A stretch of DNA of 38,575 bases from Allobosea sp. CRIB-10 (GTDB lineage: Bacteria > Pseudomonadota > Alphaproteobacteria > Rhizobiales > Beijerinckiaceae). This document shows positions 31,086 through 38,575 of this stretch, one piece after another. Each line of letters opens with the position of its first letter. The first letter of the stretch is position 1. The position numbers were made by a program, and so were the translations under genes. The notes under the pieces are model-generated. The model was given only the letters and a program-made list of their open reading frames with translations, was not told the origin of the DNA and made no database searches. The DNA lies in the NCBI RefSeq assembly GCF_900112185.1, contig NZ_FOKP01000039.1, positions 1-38,575 on the forward strand, in the 5' to 3' direction.

Positions 31086-31907
31086 CTACGAGCCGGCCTT
31101 CAGCTTCTTGTTGGTCTCGATCAGATAGGGGCTCTGCTTGATGCCCCATTTGGTCTCGAGCGCCAGCAGCTTGCCGCTCTTGTGCCAGTCGACCGACATC
31201 TCCTTGATTAGCTTGCCGAAGGGGCCGTCGAGATCGTCCAGCCGCACGCCGATCGCCCAGAGCTGCGGATCCTCCGAGACCAGCGGCATCTCGTAGTTCG
31301 CCCATTTCGGGTCGCCGCCCGAGAGCGTCGAGACGATCAGAGTGTCGTCGAACAGGAAGGCGACGCAGTTGTTGCCCTGCAGCGCGTTGAGAGCGTCCGG
31401 CACCGAGGGGAAAACCACCATCTCCGGCGAATACATCTGCGAGACGCGGCGGTTGTAATAGGCGCCCTGCACGGCGCAGACCTTGCGGCCCTTGAGGTCT
31501 TCCCACTTCTTCAGGCCGGCGCTCTTGGGCGCGAGCACATTGGTGGCCCCCGCATAGTAGTTCGGCTCGATCATGCCGATCTGCTTGCGCCGGTCCTGCG
31601 TGTCGCCGAGCGTCGCCAGGATCATGTCGATACGGCCCTGGCGCAGGAACTCGATGCGGTTGGCGGCGATCACCGGCACCATTTCGAGCTTGACGCCGAT
31701 CTTGCTCGCGACCTCCTGGGCGAGATCGATCTCGAGGCCGACGATCTTGCCCGACGGATCGAGGAAGCCCCAGGGCTTGTAGTCGTTCTTGACGCCGACG
31801 GTGAGGACGCCCTTTTCCTTGATCTTGGCGAGCGTGTCCTGCGCGAAGGCCGGCACGGCGGCGAGCGTGGCGGCGAGTGCGAACGCCAGGGCGGTGAGTC
31901 GTTTCAT
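31086..31907 (-). CDS. polar amino-acid ABC transporter substrate-binding protein
   Basis: Periplasmic receptor (273 residues, family 3 extracellular solute-binding). The signal peptide is about residues 1-22 (cleavage after AFA, at AFA-QDT). Then follow the family's GVLTVGVKNDYKPWGFLD, IVGLEIDLAQEVASKIG and a GRIDMILATLGDTQDRR segment, the usual site of ligand contact. Cysteines in RKVCAVQ and NNCVAFLF may form a disulphide. The ligand should be an amino acid or derivative; nothing distinguishes which. The gene lies 88 bases downstream of the GlxA-type regulator and heads the transporter-dehydrogenase set. Confidence 0.93.
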   Translation of the reverse strand: MKRLTALAFALAATLAAVPAFAQDTLAKIKEKGVLTVGVKNDYKPWGFLDPSGKIVGLEIDLAQEVASKIGVKLEMVPVIAANRIEFLRQGRIDMILATLGDTQDRRKQIGMIEPNYYAGATNVLAPKSAGLKKWEDLKGRKVCAVQGAYYNRRVSQMYSPEMVVFPSVPDALNALQGNNCVAFLFDDTLIVSTLSGGDPKWANYEMPLVSEDPQLWAIGVRLDDLDGPFGKLIKEMSVDWHKSGKLLALETKWGIKQSPYLIETNKKLKAGS

Positions 31908-31995
31908 CGGTCGCGATCCCCTTGTTTTCTTATGAAGCCCTAGCTTCCGGTGGATCGGCGCACAGATTTGATCCTGTGCGACGCTTTCTTGACTC

Positions 31996-32997
31996 TCAGC
32001 GGCGAGCCGGGCGGACCTCCTGCAGCCGCTCGGCCCGCGGCGGATGGCCGAAGCGCTCGCGATAGCTGCGCGAAAAGTGGCTGGCGCTGGCAAAACCGCA
32101 GGCAAGCGCGGTCTCCAGGATCGAGAGGCTGGTCTGGCGCAGCAGGTCGCGGGCGCGGTCGAGCCGCAAGCCGAGATAGTGCTCGCCGAGCGAGCGGCCG
32201 AGATGCTGGCGGAACAGGCGTTCGAGCTGGCGCAGCGAGACATTGGCGAGGCGGGCCAGGTCCTCCCGCGGTTCGGGGGTCTCGATGGTCTGCTCCATGC
32301 GGGCGATGACGCGCAGGAGCGGCGCATGGGCGATGCCGAGCCGCTCGCGCAGCGGCATGCGCTGCGGCCCCGCCCCTTCCCGGACATGGGTTTGCAGGAA
32401 CCATTCGCTGACCGCGAGCGCGAGCTCGCTGCCATGTTCGCGCGCGATCACCGCGTGGAGCATGTCGAGCGGCGCCGTGCCGCCGCTGCAGGTCAAACGG
32501 TCACGATCGATCTCGTAGAGCGAGCGCCGAAGGTCAAGATCGGGATATTCCTCCAGGAAGGCCGGCGCGTGCTCCCAATGGATGGTGAAGCGATAGCTGG
32601 AGAGCAGATTGGCCCGCGCCAGCAGATAGGGCCCGCCCGAGACGCCGCCGATTTTCACCCCGCGCCGGGCAAGCTGGCGCAGCCAGGCGAAGGTCGGCTG
32701 GTGATGGAACAGCGCCGGATTGCCGCCGGCGCAGACGAAGACATAGTCGAGCCTGAGGTCGGCGCCGACGCTGGCATCGGCCGCGATGGCGACGCCGTTC
32801 GAGGCCGGCGCCGCGGCGCCGTCGATGGAGATGTGGCTCCAGCGATAGAGCGCCCGGCCCGAGAGCCGGTTGGCAGCGCGCAGCGGCTCGATCGCCGAGG
32901 CGTAGGGCAGCAGTGCGAAGTCGGGGATCAGCAGGAAGCCGACATGGGTCGGCGCGCTGTCGTCGCTTTCAGACAATCTGATGTCGCTATCGAGCAT
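31996..32997 (-). CDS. GlxA/GbdR-type AraC-family regulator
   Basis: Transcription factor (333 residues) with an N-terminal DJ-1/PfpI-like (class I amidotransferase-like) sensor domain (about residues 17-190: VGFLLIPDFALLPYASAIE, then GVKIGGVSGGPYLLA) and a C-terminal AraC DNA-binding domain (about 225-325: LARLANVSLRQLERLFRQH, ALACGFASASHFSRSYRERF). This architecture includes GbdR, which activates glycine-betaine and dimethylglycine genes. The gene is divergent from soxB, with only 55 bases between the start codons, and is followed by the ABC receptor on the same strand. It is the obvious candidate regulator of both units; its ligand is inferred, not shown. Confidence 0.92.
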   Translation of the reverse strand: MLDSDIRLSESDDSAPTHVGFLLIPDFALLPYASAIEPLRAANRLSGRALYRWSHISIDGAAAPASNGVAIAADASVGADLRLDYVFVCAGGNPALFHHQPTFAWLRQLARRGVKIGGVSGGPYLLARANLLSSYRFTIHWEHAPAFLEEYPDLDLRRSLYEIDRDRLTCSGGTAPLDMLHAVIAREHGSELALAVSEWFLQTHVREGAGPQRMPLRERLGIAHAPLLRVIARMEQTIETPEPREDLARLANVSLRQLERLFRQHLGRSLGEHYLGLRLDRARDLLRQTSLSILETALACGFASASHFSRSYRERFGHPPRAERLQEVRPARR

Positions 32998-33052
32998 GTC
33001 GGCAAGGCTATGTCGGTCAATCTCGCGATGACAAGACCGCCCGGACCCATCG

Positions 33053-34303
33053 ATGCGTTATTCCATCTTCTCGCTGCTGTCGCAGGCCCTACAGGGCCAC
33101 AAGGGCTGGACCCCGGCCTGGCGCGATCCTGCGCCGAAGCCCGAATACGACGTCGTCATCATCGGCGGCGGCGGCCATGGCCTGGCGACGGCGCATTACC
33201 TCGCCAGCCGGCACGGCATCAGCAATGTCGCGGTGCTGGAGAAGGGCTATCTCGGCTCCGGCAATGTCGGCCGCAACACCACGATCATCCGGTCGAACTA
33301 CCTGCTGCCGGGCAACACGCCGTTCTACGAGCTCTCGATGAAGCTCTGGGAGGGGCTGGAGCAGGACCTCAACTACAACGCCATGGTCAGCCAGCGCGGC
33401 GTGCTGAATCTCTACCATTCCGACGCCCAGCGCGACGCCTTCGCCCGGCGCGGCAATGCGATGCGGCTCGCCGGCGTCGACGCCCAACTGCTCGATACCG
33501 AGCAGGTCCGGGCGATGCTGCCCTATCTCGATTTCGAGAATGCGCGATTCCCGATCCAGGGCGGGCTGCTGCAGCGCCGCGGCGGCTCGGCCCGGCACGA
33601 TGCCGTCGCCTGGGGCTTCGCGCGCGCCGCCGACAGCCGCGGCGTCGACATGATCCAGAATTGCGAGGTCACCGGCATCACCATCTCGGGCGGGCGCGCG
33701 GTCGGCGTCGAGACCTCGCGCGGGCCGATCCGGGCCAAGAAGATCGCCATGGCGGTCGCCGGCAACTCCTCGCGTGTCGCGGCGATGGCCGGAATGCGCC
33801 TGCCGATCGAAACCCATGTCCTGCAGGCCTTCGTCTCGGAGGGGCTGAAGCCGCTCATCGACTGCGTCGTCACCTACGGCGCCGGCCATTTCTACATCAG
33901 CCAGTCCGACAAGGGCGGCCTCGTCTTCGGCGGCGACATCGACGGCTACAATTCCTACGCCCAGCGCGGCAACCTGCCGGTGATCGAGGACGTGATGGAA
34001 TCGGCGATGGCGCTGTGGCCGGGCCTCGGCCGGGTGCGGATGCTGCGCCATTGGGGCGGCGTCATGGACATGTCGATGGACGGCTCGCCGATCATCGACA
34101 CGACGCCGGTCGACGGGCTCTATCTCAATGCCGGCTGGTGCTATGGCGGCTTCAAGGCGACGCCGGCCTCGGGCTTCTGCTTCGCCCATCTGATTGCGAC
34201 GGGCCAGCCGCACAAGGTCGCCACCGCCTATCGGCTCGATCGCTTCGCCACCGGGCGCGTGATCGACGAAAAGGGTGCCGGCGCCCAGCCGAACCTGCAT
34301 TGA
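33053..34303 (+). CDS. soxB: sarcosine oxidase, beta subunit
   Basis: Flavin subunit (416 residues) of heterotetrameric sarcosine oxidase, which oxidises N-methylglycine to glycine in the cytosol. The FAD motif is VVIIGGGGHGLATAHYLA (residues 34-51), followed by EKGYLGSGNVGRNTTIIRSN, which is distinctive for SoxB. H182 in RHDAVAWG fits the histidine that carries covalent FMN in characterised enzymes (by position, from memory). The C-terminus has MDMSMDGSPIID and GWCYGGFKATPASG. The first ATG has no clear ribosome site. It starts 55 bases from the divergent regulator and is followed by a palindromic gap before soxD. Confidence 0.96.
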   Translation: MRYSIFSLLSQALQGHKGWTPAWRDPAPKPEYDVVIIGGGGHGLATAHYLASRHGISNVAVLEKGYLGSGNVGRNTTIIRSNYLLPGNTPFYELSMKLWEGLEQDLNYNAMVSQRGVLNLYHSDAQRDAFARRGNAMRLAGVDAQLLDTEQVRAMLPYLDFENARFPIQGGLLQRRGGSARHDAVAWGFARAADSRGVDMIQNCEVTGITISGGRAVGVETSRGPIRAKKIAMAVAGNSSRVAAMAGMRLPIETHVLQAFVSEGLKPLIDCVVTYGAGHFYISQSDKGGLVFGGDIDGYNSYAQRGNLPVIEDVMESAMALWPGLGRVRMLRHWGGVMDMSMDGSPIIDTTPVDGLYLNAGWCYGGFKATPASGFCFAHLIATGQPHKVATAYRLDRFATGRVIDEKGAGAQPNLH

Positions 34304-34329
34304 GATGACAAGCTGCGCTTCCCGTTCCC

Positions 34330-34420
34330 GTCATGGTCGGGCTTGTCCCGACCATCCACGTCTCCGCTGGTCGAAGGCGGTCTTCAAGACGTGGATGCTC
34401 GCCACAAGGGCGAGCATGAC
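34330..34420. repeat. compound palindromic repeat between soxB and soxD
   Basis: A 91-base element with GTCATG/CATGAC ends (34330 and 34420), an 11-bp pair CATCCACGTCT (34353-34363)/AGACGTGGATG (34387-34397), and local hairpins GGTCGGG-cttgt-CCCGACC and ATGCTCGCC...GGGCGAGCAT. It lies in the 159-base gap inside the sox operon, where sox genes are usually closely packed. Confidence 0.82.
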
Positions 34421-34462
34421 GGTGGTGGCGCATCGCGTCCCGACGATCGTGGAAGCCTGACC

Positions 34463-34738
34463 ATGCGCATCACCTGTCCCCATTGCGGCGCGCGCGACGC
34501 CCAGGAATTCAGCTATCTCGGCGCCGCCGATCTGCAGCGCCCCGAGGGCATGGCGGCGAGCGAGGCCGCGATGGCCGATTACGTCTATCAGCGCGACAAC
34601 CCGGCCGGCCTCCATCGCGAGCTCTGGTATCACGGCGCCGGCTGCCATGCCTGGCTGGTGGTGACCCGCGACACCCGCAACCACGCGATCACGGCGGTCG
34701 AGCCTGCAAAGACGCGCAAGGCCGGAGCGGCGGCATGA
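34463..34738 (+). CDS. soxD: sarcosine oxidase, delta subunit
   Basis: Small zinc-binding subunit (91 residues). The zinc site is C5 and C8 (CPHCG), H57 and C61 (YHGAGCHAW), the pattern of known SoxD. Also typical are REFSYLG-like AQEFSYLGAAD, and MADYVYQRDNPAG with HRELWYH. The stop codon overlaps the soxA start as ATGA. It holds the alpha and beta subunits together in the tetramer. Confidence 0.95.
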   Translation: MRITCPHCGARDAQEFSYLGAADLQRPEGMAASEAAMADYVYQRDNPAGLHRELWYHGAGCHAWLVVTRDTRNHAITAVEPAKTRKAGAAA

Positions 34739-37716
34739 GCACCCAGCCTTTCCGCCTCGCCTCCGGCGGCCTGATCGATCGCGGCCAGCAGCTGGATTTC
34801 AGCTTCGACGGCACCTCCTATCGCGGCTATGCCGGCGACACGCTGGCCTCGGCGCTGCTCGCCAATGGCGTGCGCCTGGTCGGCCGCTCCTTCAAATATC
34901 ATCGCCCGCGCGGCGTCCTCACGGCCGGGCCGGAGGAGCCGAACGCGCTGGTCGAACTGCGCTCCGGCGCGCGCCGGGAGCCCAACACCCGCGCCACCGT
35001 CGTCGAGCTGTTCGGCGGCCTCACCGCCGCGAGCCAGAATCGCTGGCCCTCGCTCGCCTTCGACCTTCTCTCGATCAATGGGCTGGTCTCTCCGGCCCTG
35101 GTCGCCGGCTTCTACTACAAGACCTTCATGTGGCCGGCCTCCTTCTGGGAGAAGCTCTACGAGCCGCTGATCCGGCGTGCCGCCGGCCTCGGCCGCGCCG
35201 CGGGAGCGGAAGACCCGGACCATTACGAGAAGGCCTTCGCCTTCTGCGACCTGCTGGTGATCGGGGGCGGACCGGCTGGCCTTGCCGCAGCTTTGGCAGC
35301 CGGGCGCAGCGGCGCTCGCGTCATCCTCTGCGACGAGGATTTCCGGCTGGGTGGGCGGCTGCTGGCCGAGAAGCGCGAGATCGATGGGAAGCCGGCCTCC
35401 GAATGGTTGGCCGCGACGCTGGCCGAGCTCGAAAGCCTGCCGGAGGTGCGGATCATGCCGCGCACCACCGTGTTCGGCCTCTACGACCACGGCATCTTCG
35501 GCGCCGTCGAGCGGGTCGCCGACCATCTGCCGCAGCCACCGGCGCATCAGCCGCGCCAGCGCGGCTGGCGCATCCATGCCAAGCGGGCGATCCTCGCCTC
35601 GGGCGCACTGGAGCGGCCGATCGTCTTCGCCGGCAATGACCGGCCCGGCGTGATGCTGGCCGGCGCGGTGCGGTCTTACGTCAACCGCCATGGCGTGCTG
35701 CCCGGCCGCGAAACCGTGCTCTTCACCGCCGGTGACGATGGCTGGAGGACAGCGCGCGACATCGCCGCGGCCGGCGGCAAGGTCGCCGCGATCGTCGATT
35801 CCCGCCCCGCCGATCCGGCGCGCAAGGCGCTTGCGGACAAGCTCGGCGCCCGGCTCTTCGCTAGCGGCGCCGTGATGGGCGCGCGCGGCGGGCGGCAGCT
35901 CAGCGGCGTCACAATCCGCGACGCCTCGGGCGCGATGAGCGAGCTGTCCTGTGACCTGCTCGCCGTCTCCAATGGCTGGAATCCGACGCTGCACCTGACC
36001 TCGCACCAGAACGGCAAGCCGGCCTGGGACGACGGCCTGCAATGCTTCGTACCCGGCACGGTGCCGGCCGGGCTTGCGGTCGCCGGCAGCGCCGCCGGGC
36101 GCTTCACCCTGGCGCAGGCGCTGGAAGACGGCGCAACGCTAGGTAACGAAGCGGCTGTCGAAGCTGGATTGGCCGCAAGGCCGGCCGAGCCCACCCCGAC
36201 GACCGATCCCGAGACCAACGGACTATCGCCGGTCTGGCGGGTGTCAGGCGGCAAGGGAAAAGCCTTCGTCGACTACCAGAACGACGTCACCGACAAGGAT
36301 GTCGAGCTCGCTGCCCGCGAGGGCTTCCGGCCGGTGGAGCATCTCAAGCGCTACACCACGCTCGGCATGGCGACCGACCAGGGCAAGACCTCGAACCTTT
36401 CCGGCCTCGCGATCATGGCCGAACAGACGGCTAAGACGATCCCGCAGACCGGCACCACCACCTTCCGCCCGCCCTATACGCCGGTCGCGATCGGGGCGCT
36501 CGCCGGCCATCACCGCGGCAGGGGTTTCAGGCCGATCCGGCTCGCGCCGACGCATGACTGGTCGAAGGAGCAGGGCGCGGTCTTCGTCGAGGCCGGGCCA
36601 TGGCTGCGGGCGCAGTATTATCCAAAGCCCGGCGAGACCGACTGGCTGACGACGGTCAACCGCGAGGTCAAGGCGGTGCGCGCCAGCGTCGGCCTCTGCG
36701 ACGTCTCGACCCTCGGCAAGATCGATATCCAGGGCGCAGACGCCGCCGAGTTCCTCGAGCGGGTCTACATCAACGGCTGGAAGGCACTGCCGGTCGGCAA
36801 GGCGCGCTACGGGCTGATGCTGCGCGAGGACGGCTTCGTCATGGACGACGGCACCACCTCGCGCCTCGGCGAAACGCATTTCCTGATGACCACCACCACC
36901 GCCAATGCCGGCAAGGTGATGCAGCATCTCGAATTCTGCCATCAGGTGCTGTGGCCGGAGCTGGACGTGCGCATGGTCTCGGTCTCCGAGCAATGGGCGC
37001 AGGTCGCCATCGCCGGGCCGAAGGCGCGCGAGACCCTGCGCGACGTCATTGATCCCGAGTACGACATTTCGAACGAGGCCTTCCCCTATCTCGCAGCGCG
37101 CCCCGTCACGGTCGGCGGCGGCATCCCGGCGCGGCTGTTCCGCATCTCGTTCTCGGGCGAGCTCGCCTATGAGCTGGCGGTCCCAGCCGACTATGGCGAT
37201 GCGATGGTGCGGGCGCTGATGCAGGCCGGCGCGCCCTTCGGCATCACGCCCTATGGCACCGAAGCGCTCGGCGTGATGCGCATCGAGAAGGGCCATGTCG
37301 CCGGCAACGAGCTCAACGGCCAGACCACGGCGCGCGATCTCGGCCTCGGCAGGATGATGTCGTCCAAGAAGGACTTTGTCGGCCGTCTGATGGCGGGCCG
37401 GCAGGCCCTGGTCGAGCAGGACCGCCCCTCCTTCGTCGGCTTCAAGCCGGTCGATCCGTCGCAGCGCCTGCGTGCCGGCGCGCATTTCATCGGCATCGGC
37501 AAGCCAGGGGTGATGGAGAACGACGAGGGCTACATGACCTCGGTCGCCTATTCCCCGCATCTCAACCACTGGATGGGGCTCGGCCTGATCAGGGGCGGTG
37601 CGAACCGCATTGGCGAGCGCGTGCGCGCCTATGACCCGGTGCGCAATGGCGACGTCGTCGTCGAGATCTGCTCGCCCGTCTTCGTCGATCCCGAAGGAGC
37701 CCGCCTCCATGGCTGA
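34735..37716 (+). CDS. soxA: sarcosine oxidase, alpha subunit
   Basis: Large subunit (993 residues, normal). A ferredoxin-like N-terminal domain (about 20-100: GYAGDTLASALLANGVRL, SFKYHRPRGV) lacks cluster cysteines, as in other SoxA. A NAD-binding disulphide-oxidoreductase-type domain follows (LLVIGGGPAGLAAALAAGRSG near residue 170; ILASGALERPIVF). The C-terminal half is a GcvT-like folate domain (from about 600: FRPIRLAPTHDWSKEQGAVF; later GVMRIEKGHVAGNELNGQT). That domain passes the sarcosine methyl carbon to tetrahydrofolate as 5,10-methylene-THF. The start overlaps soxD by four bases and the end overlaps soxG by eight. Confidence 0.97.
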   Translation: MSTQPFRLASGGLIDRGQQLDFSFDGTSYRGYAGDTLASALLANGVRLVGRSFKYHRPRGVLTAGPEEPNALVELRSGARREPNTRATVVELFGGLTAASQNRWPSLAFDLLSINGLVSPALVAGFYYKTFMWPASFWEKLYEPLIRRAAGLGRAAGAEDPDHYEKAFAFCDLLVIGGGPAGLAAALAAGRSGARVILCDEDFRLGGRLLAEKREIDGKPASEWLAATLAELESLPEVRIMPRTTVFGLYDHGIFGAVERVADHLPQPPAHQPRQRGWRIHAKRAILASGALERPIVFAGNDRPGVMLAGAVRSYVNRHGVLPGRETVLFTAGDDGWRTARDIAAAGGKVAAIVDSRPADPARKALADKLGARLFASGAVMGARGGRQLSGVTIRDASGAMSELSCDLLAVSNGWNPTLHLTSHQNGKPAWDDGLQCFVPGTVPAGLAVAGSAAGRFTLAQALEDGATLGNEAAVEAGLAARPAEPTPTTDPETNGLSPVWRVSGGKGKAFVDYQNDVTDKDVELAAREGFRPVEHLKRYTTLGMATDQGKTSNLSGLAIMAEQTAKTIPQTGTTTFRPPYTPVAIGALAGHHRGRGFRPIRLAPTHDWSKEQGAVFVEAGPWLRAQYYPKPGETDWLTTVNREVKAVRASVGLCDVSTLGKIDIQGADAAEFLERVYINGWKALPVGKARYGLMLREDGFVMDDGTTSRLGETHFLMTTTTANAGKVMQHLEFCHQVLWPELDVRMVSVSEQWAQVAIAGPKARETLRDVIDPEYDISNEAFPYLAARPVTVGGGIPARLFRISFSGELAYELAVPADYGDAMVRALMQAGAPFGITPYGTEALGVMRIEKGHVAGNELNGQTTARDLGLGRMMSSKKDFVGRLMAGRQALVEQDRPSFVGFKPVDPSQRLRAGAHFIGIGKPGVMENDEGYMTSVAYSPHLNHWMGLGLIRGGANRIGERVRAYDPVRNGDVVVEICSPVFVDPEGARLHG

Positions 37717-38341
37717 GACAGCGACCTCATGGGCGCCGCGCAGCGCCTGGGCCGGCGTCGTGCAGGCCGGCCAGATCGGCGTGGCGGGGGCGGCCGGCGT
37801 CACCGCGACCCTGCTCGACGGCTTCGGGCTGGCGACGCTGATCGCTGCGCCGGGCGGAACTCTGGCCCTGTCGCAACTCGTCGAAAGCCGGATCGGCATC
37901 ACCCTGCCAACAACCCCGAAGATCGTCCCGGGCGCCTCGCATGACGCGATCTGGTCCGGCCCCGATCAGTGGCTTCTGCGCGCCAGTACGCGCGAGGGTT
38001 TCGGCAGCCTTCTGGAGGCACTCTCGGCTCAGGCCGCGGTCAGCGACCAAAGCGATGCGCGTGCAGCCATGCGGCTTACCGGCCCGCGAGTCCGCGACAT
38101 TCTCGCCAAGGGCGTGATGCTCGATCTGCATCCGTCGACCTTCGTGGTCGGCGATACCGCCTTGACAAGCATCGCCCATATCGGTGTGCATCTCTGGCGG
38201 CTCGCCGACGGGCCGGATGGGTCCGTGTTCGAGATCATGGTCGCACGCAGCATGGTGGGAAGCTTCTGGTCCTGGTTCGCCGCCTCCGCGGCTGAATTCG
38301 GCTGCCAGGTCTCCATCGACCGCTCCACCGGCCGAGGTTGA
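37709..38341 (+). CDS. soxG: sarcosine oxidase, gamma subunit
   Basis: Gamma subunit (210 residues), fold related to the GcvT/folate-binding family. ATG 37709 lies inside the end of soxA with GAAGGAGC ten bases upstream. The conserved features are SQLVESRIGITLPTTP, then DAIWSGPDQWLLRA, MRLTGPRVRDILAKGVMLDLHP and HIGVHLWRL, ending with SMVGSFWSWFAASAAEFG. Completes the soxBDAG set in standard order. The 88 bases after it contain a CCCGC-GCGA-GCGGG hairpin with no U-run, so purU is likely read through. Confidence 0.95.
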   Translation: MAETATSWAPRSAWAGVVQAGQIGVAGAAGVTATLLDGFGLATLIAAPGGTLALSQLVESRIGITLPTTPKIVPGASHDAIWSGPDQWLLRASTREGFGSLLEALSAQAAVSDQSDARAAMRLTGPRVRDILAKGVMLDLHPSTFVVGDTALTSIAHIGVHLWRLADGPDGSVFEIMVARSMVGSFWSWFAASAAEFGCQVSIDRSTGRG

Positions 38342-38429
38342 CGGCAGCGCGCCGCGCGCCGTCCCTTCCGCCGACTTTACCCAGCTTCTCCGTTTTTGAG
38401 GGACCCGCGCGAGCGGGCCGATCTGTCAT

Positions 38430-38575
38430 ATGTCCGATTCTCCGATGATCCTTGCTTTGTCCTGCCCTGACCGGCCGGGCATCGTCGCCGCCGTCTCGAC
38501 ACTTCTGTTCGAGGCCGGCTGCAACATTCTCGACGCCCAGCAATATGACGACATCGAAACCGGCCGCTTCTTCAT
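38430..38575 (+). CDS. purU: formyltetrahydrofolate deformylase, N-terminal part (runs off the window)
   Basis: The first 48 residues of PurU: MSDSPMILALSCPDRPGIV is the start of an ACT domain, then LLFEAGCNILDAQQYDD and ETGRFF, a stretch specific to PurU. The enzyme splits 10-formyl-THF to formate and THF. Next to soxBDAG it would recycle the folate that sarcosine oxidase charges with one-carbon units, a known pairing. The gene is cut by the window end. Confidence 0.93.
   Translation, partial: MSDSPMILALSCPDRPGIVAAVSTLLFEAGCNILDAQQYDDIETGRFF

Noticed and set aside
32044..34308. 754-codon plus-strand open frame spanning the regulator and soxB
   Set aside because: It runs antisense through the regulator and out of frame through soxB; its composition is that of a shadow frame.
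38341..38420. Intrinsic terminator between soxG and purU
   Set aside because: GC-rich hairpins are present but the only T-run (near 38391-38397) does not follow a stem directly.

Overview
The window is GC-rich, densely coding and free of phage or transposase genes. Its gene content fits a free-living or plant/soil-associated alphaproteobacterium of the order Hyphomicrobiales (Rhizobiales): an rsmB-heparinase-purH housekeeping run, an SDHAF4 homologue beside htpX, an Azt/Znu zinc operon with a CobW-type GTPase, a fused TRAP permease with a TAXI receptor, soxBDAG, and several kinds of long palindromic intergenic repeats. A Bosea-like genome is my best guess; this rests on recall, not on a search.

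Layout. (1) 115-4603, minus: a tight five-gene operon of a gamma-glutamyltransferase-like Ntn-hydrolase, an amidase-signature amidase, cobalt-type nitrile hydratase alpha and beta, and the nitrile hydratase accessory protein. (2) 4717-8695: a small membrane protein (plus) facing a TAXI receptor, fused TRAP permease and DUF1850 unit (minus), with an intrinsic terminator between receptor and permease. (3) 9076-11140: a solitary periplasmic glucan protein (OpgG/OpgD family) and an unknown 87-residue protein. (4) 11218-16447, plus: a zinc operon of a His-rich 48-residue membrane microprotein, ATPase, permease, receptor, a CobW/COG0523 GTPase, a WD40-type propeller and a small two-cysteine protein, with two Zur-like AT-rich sites. 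(5) 16486-24168: mostly housekeeping (SDHAF4, htpX, rsmB, heparinase-like, purH, YbaK-like editing protein, DUF72). (6) 24169-25687: a gene-poor boundary with a lone XRE regulator, a decayed Rieske oxygenase (GbcA-like) and a palindromic repeat. (7) 25688-38575: amine and one-carbon catabolism. Minus strand: GlxA/GbdR-type regulator, polar amino-acid ABC transporter, and a two-subunit opine-oxidase/HcnBC-like FAD dehydrogenase. Plus strand: heterotetrameric sarcosine oxidase soxBDAG, then the start of purU.

How the parts work together. The left operon can convert a gamma-glutamyl compound and a nitrile, via an amide, to an acid; gamma-glutamyl-beta-cyanoalanine is one compound that would use all the enzymes. 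The zinc operon combines uptake (AztABC/ZnuABC type) with intracellular delivery (CobW) and three small or unusual partners. The right-hand block imports an amino-acid-like substrate, oxidises a secondary amine with FAD enzymes, oxidises sarcosine to glycine with transfer of the methyl carbon to tetrahydrofolate, and recycles formyl-tetrahydrofolate with PurU. The broken GbcA-like gene suggests that a glycine-betaine demethylation step was once encoded next to it.

The candidates most worth following are the zinc operon's microprotein, propeller and small protein, and the gamma-glutamyl/nitrile operon. I saw no CRISPR array, tRNA, rRNA or complete mobile element.
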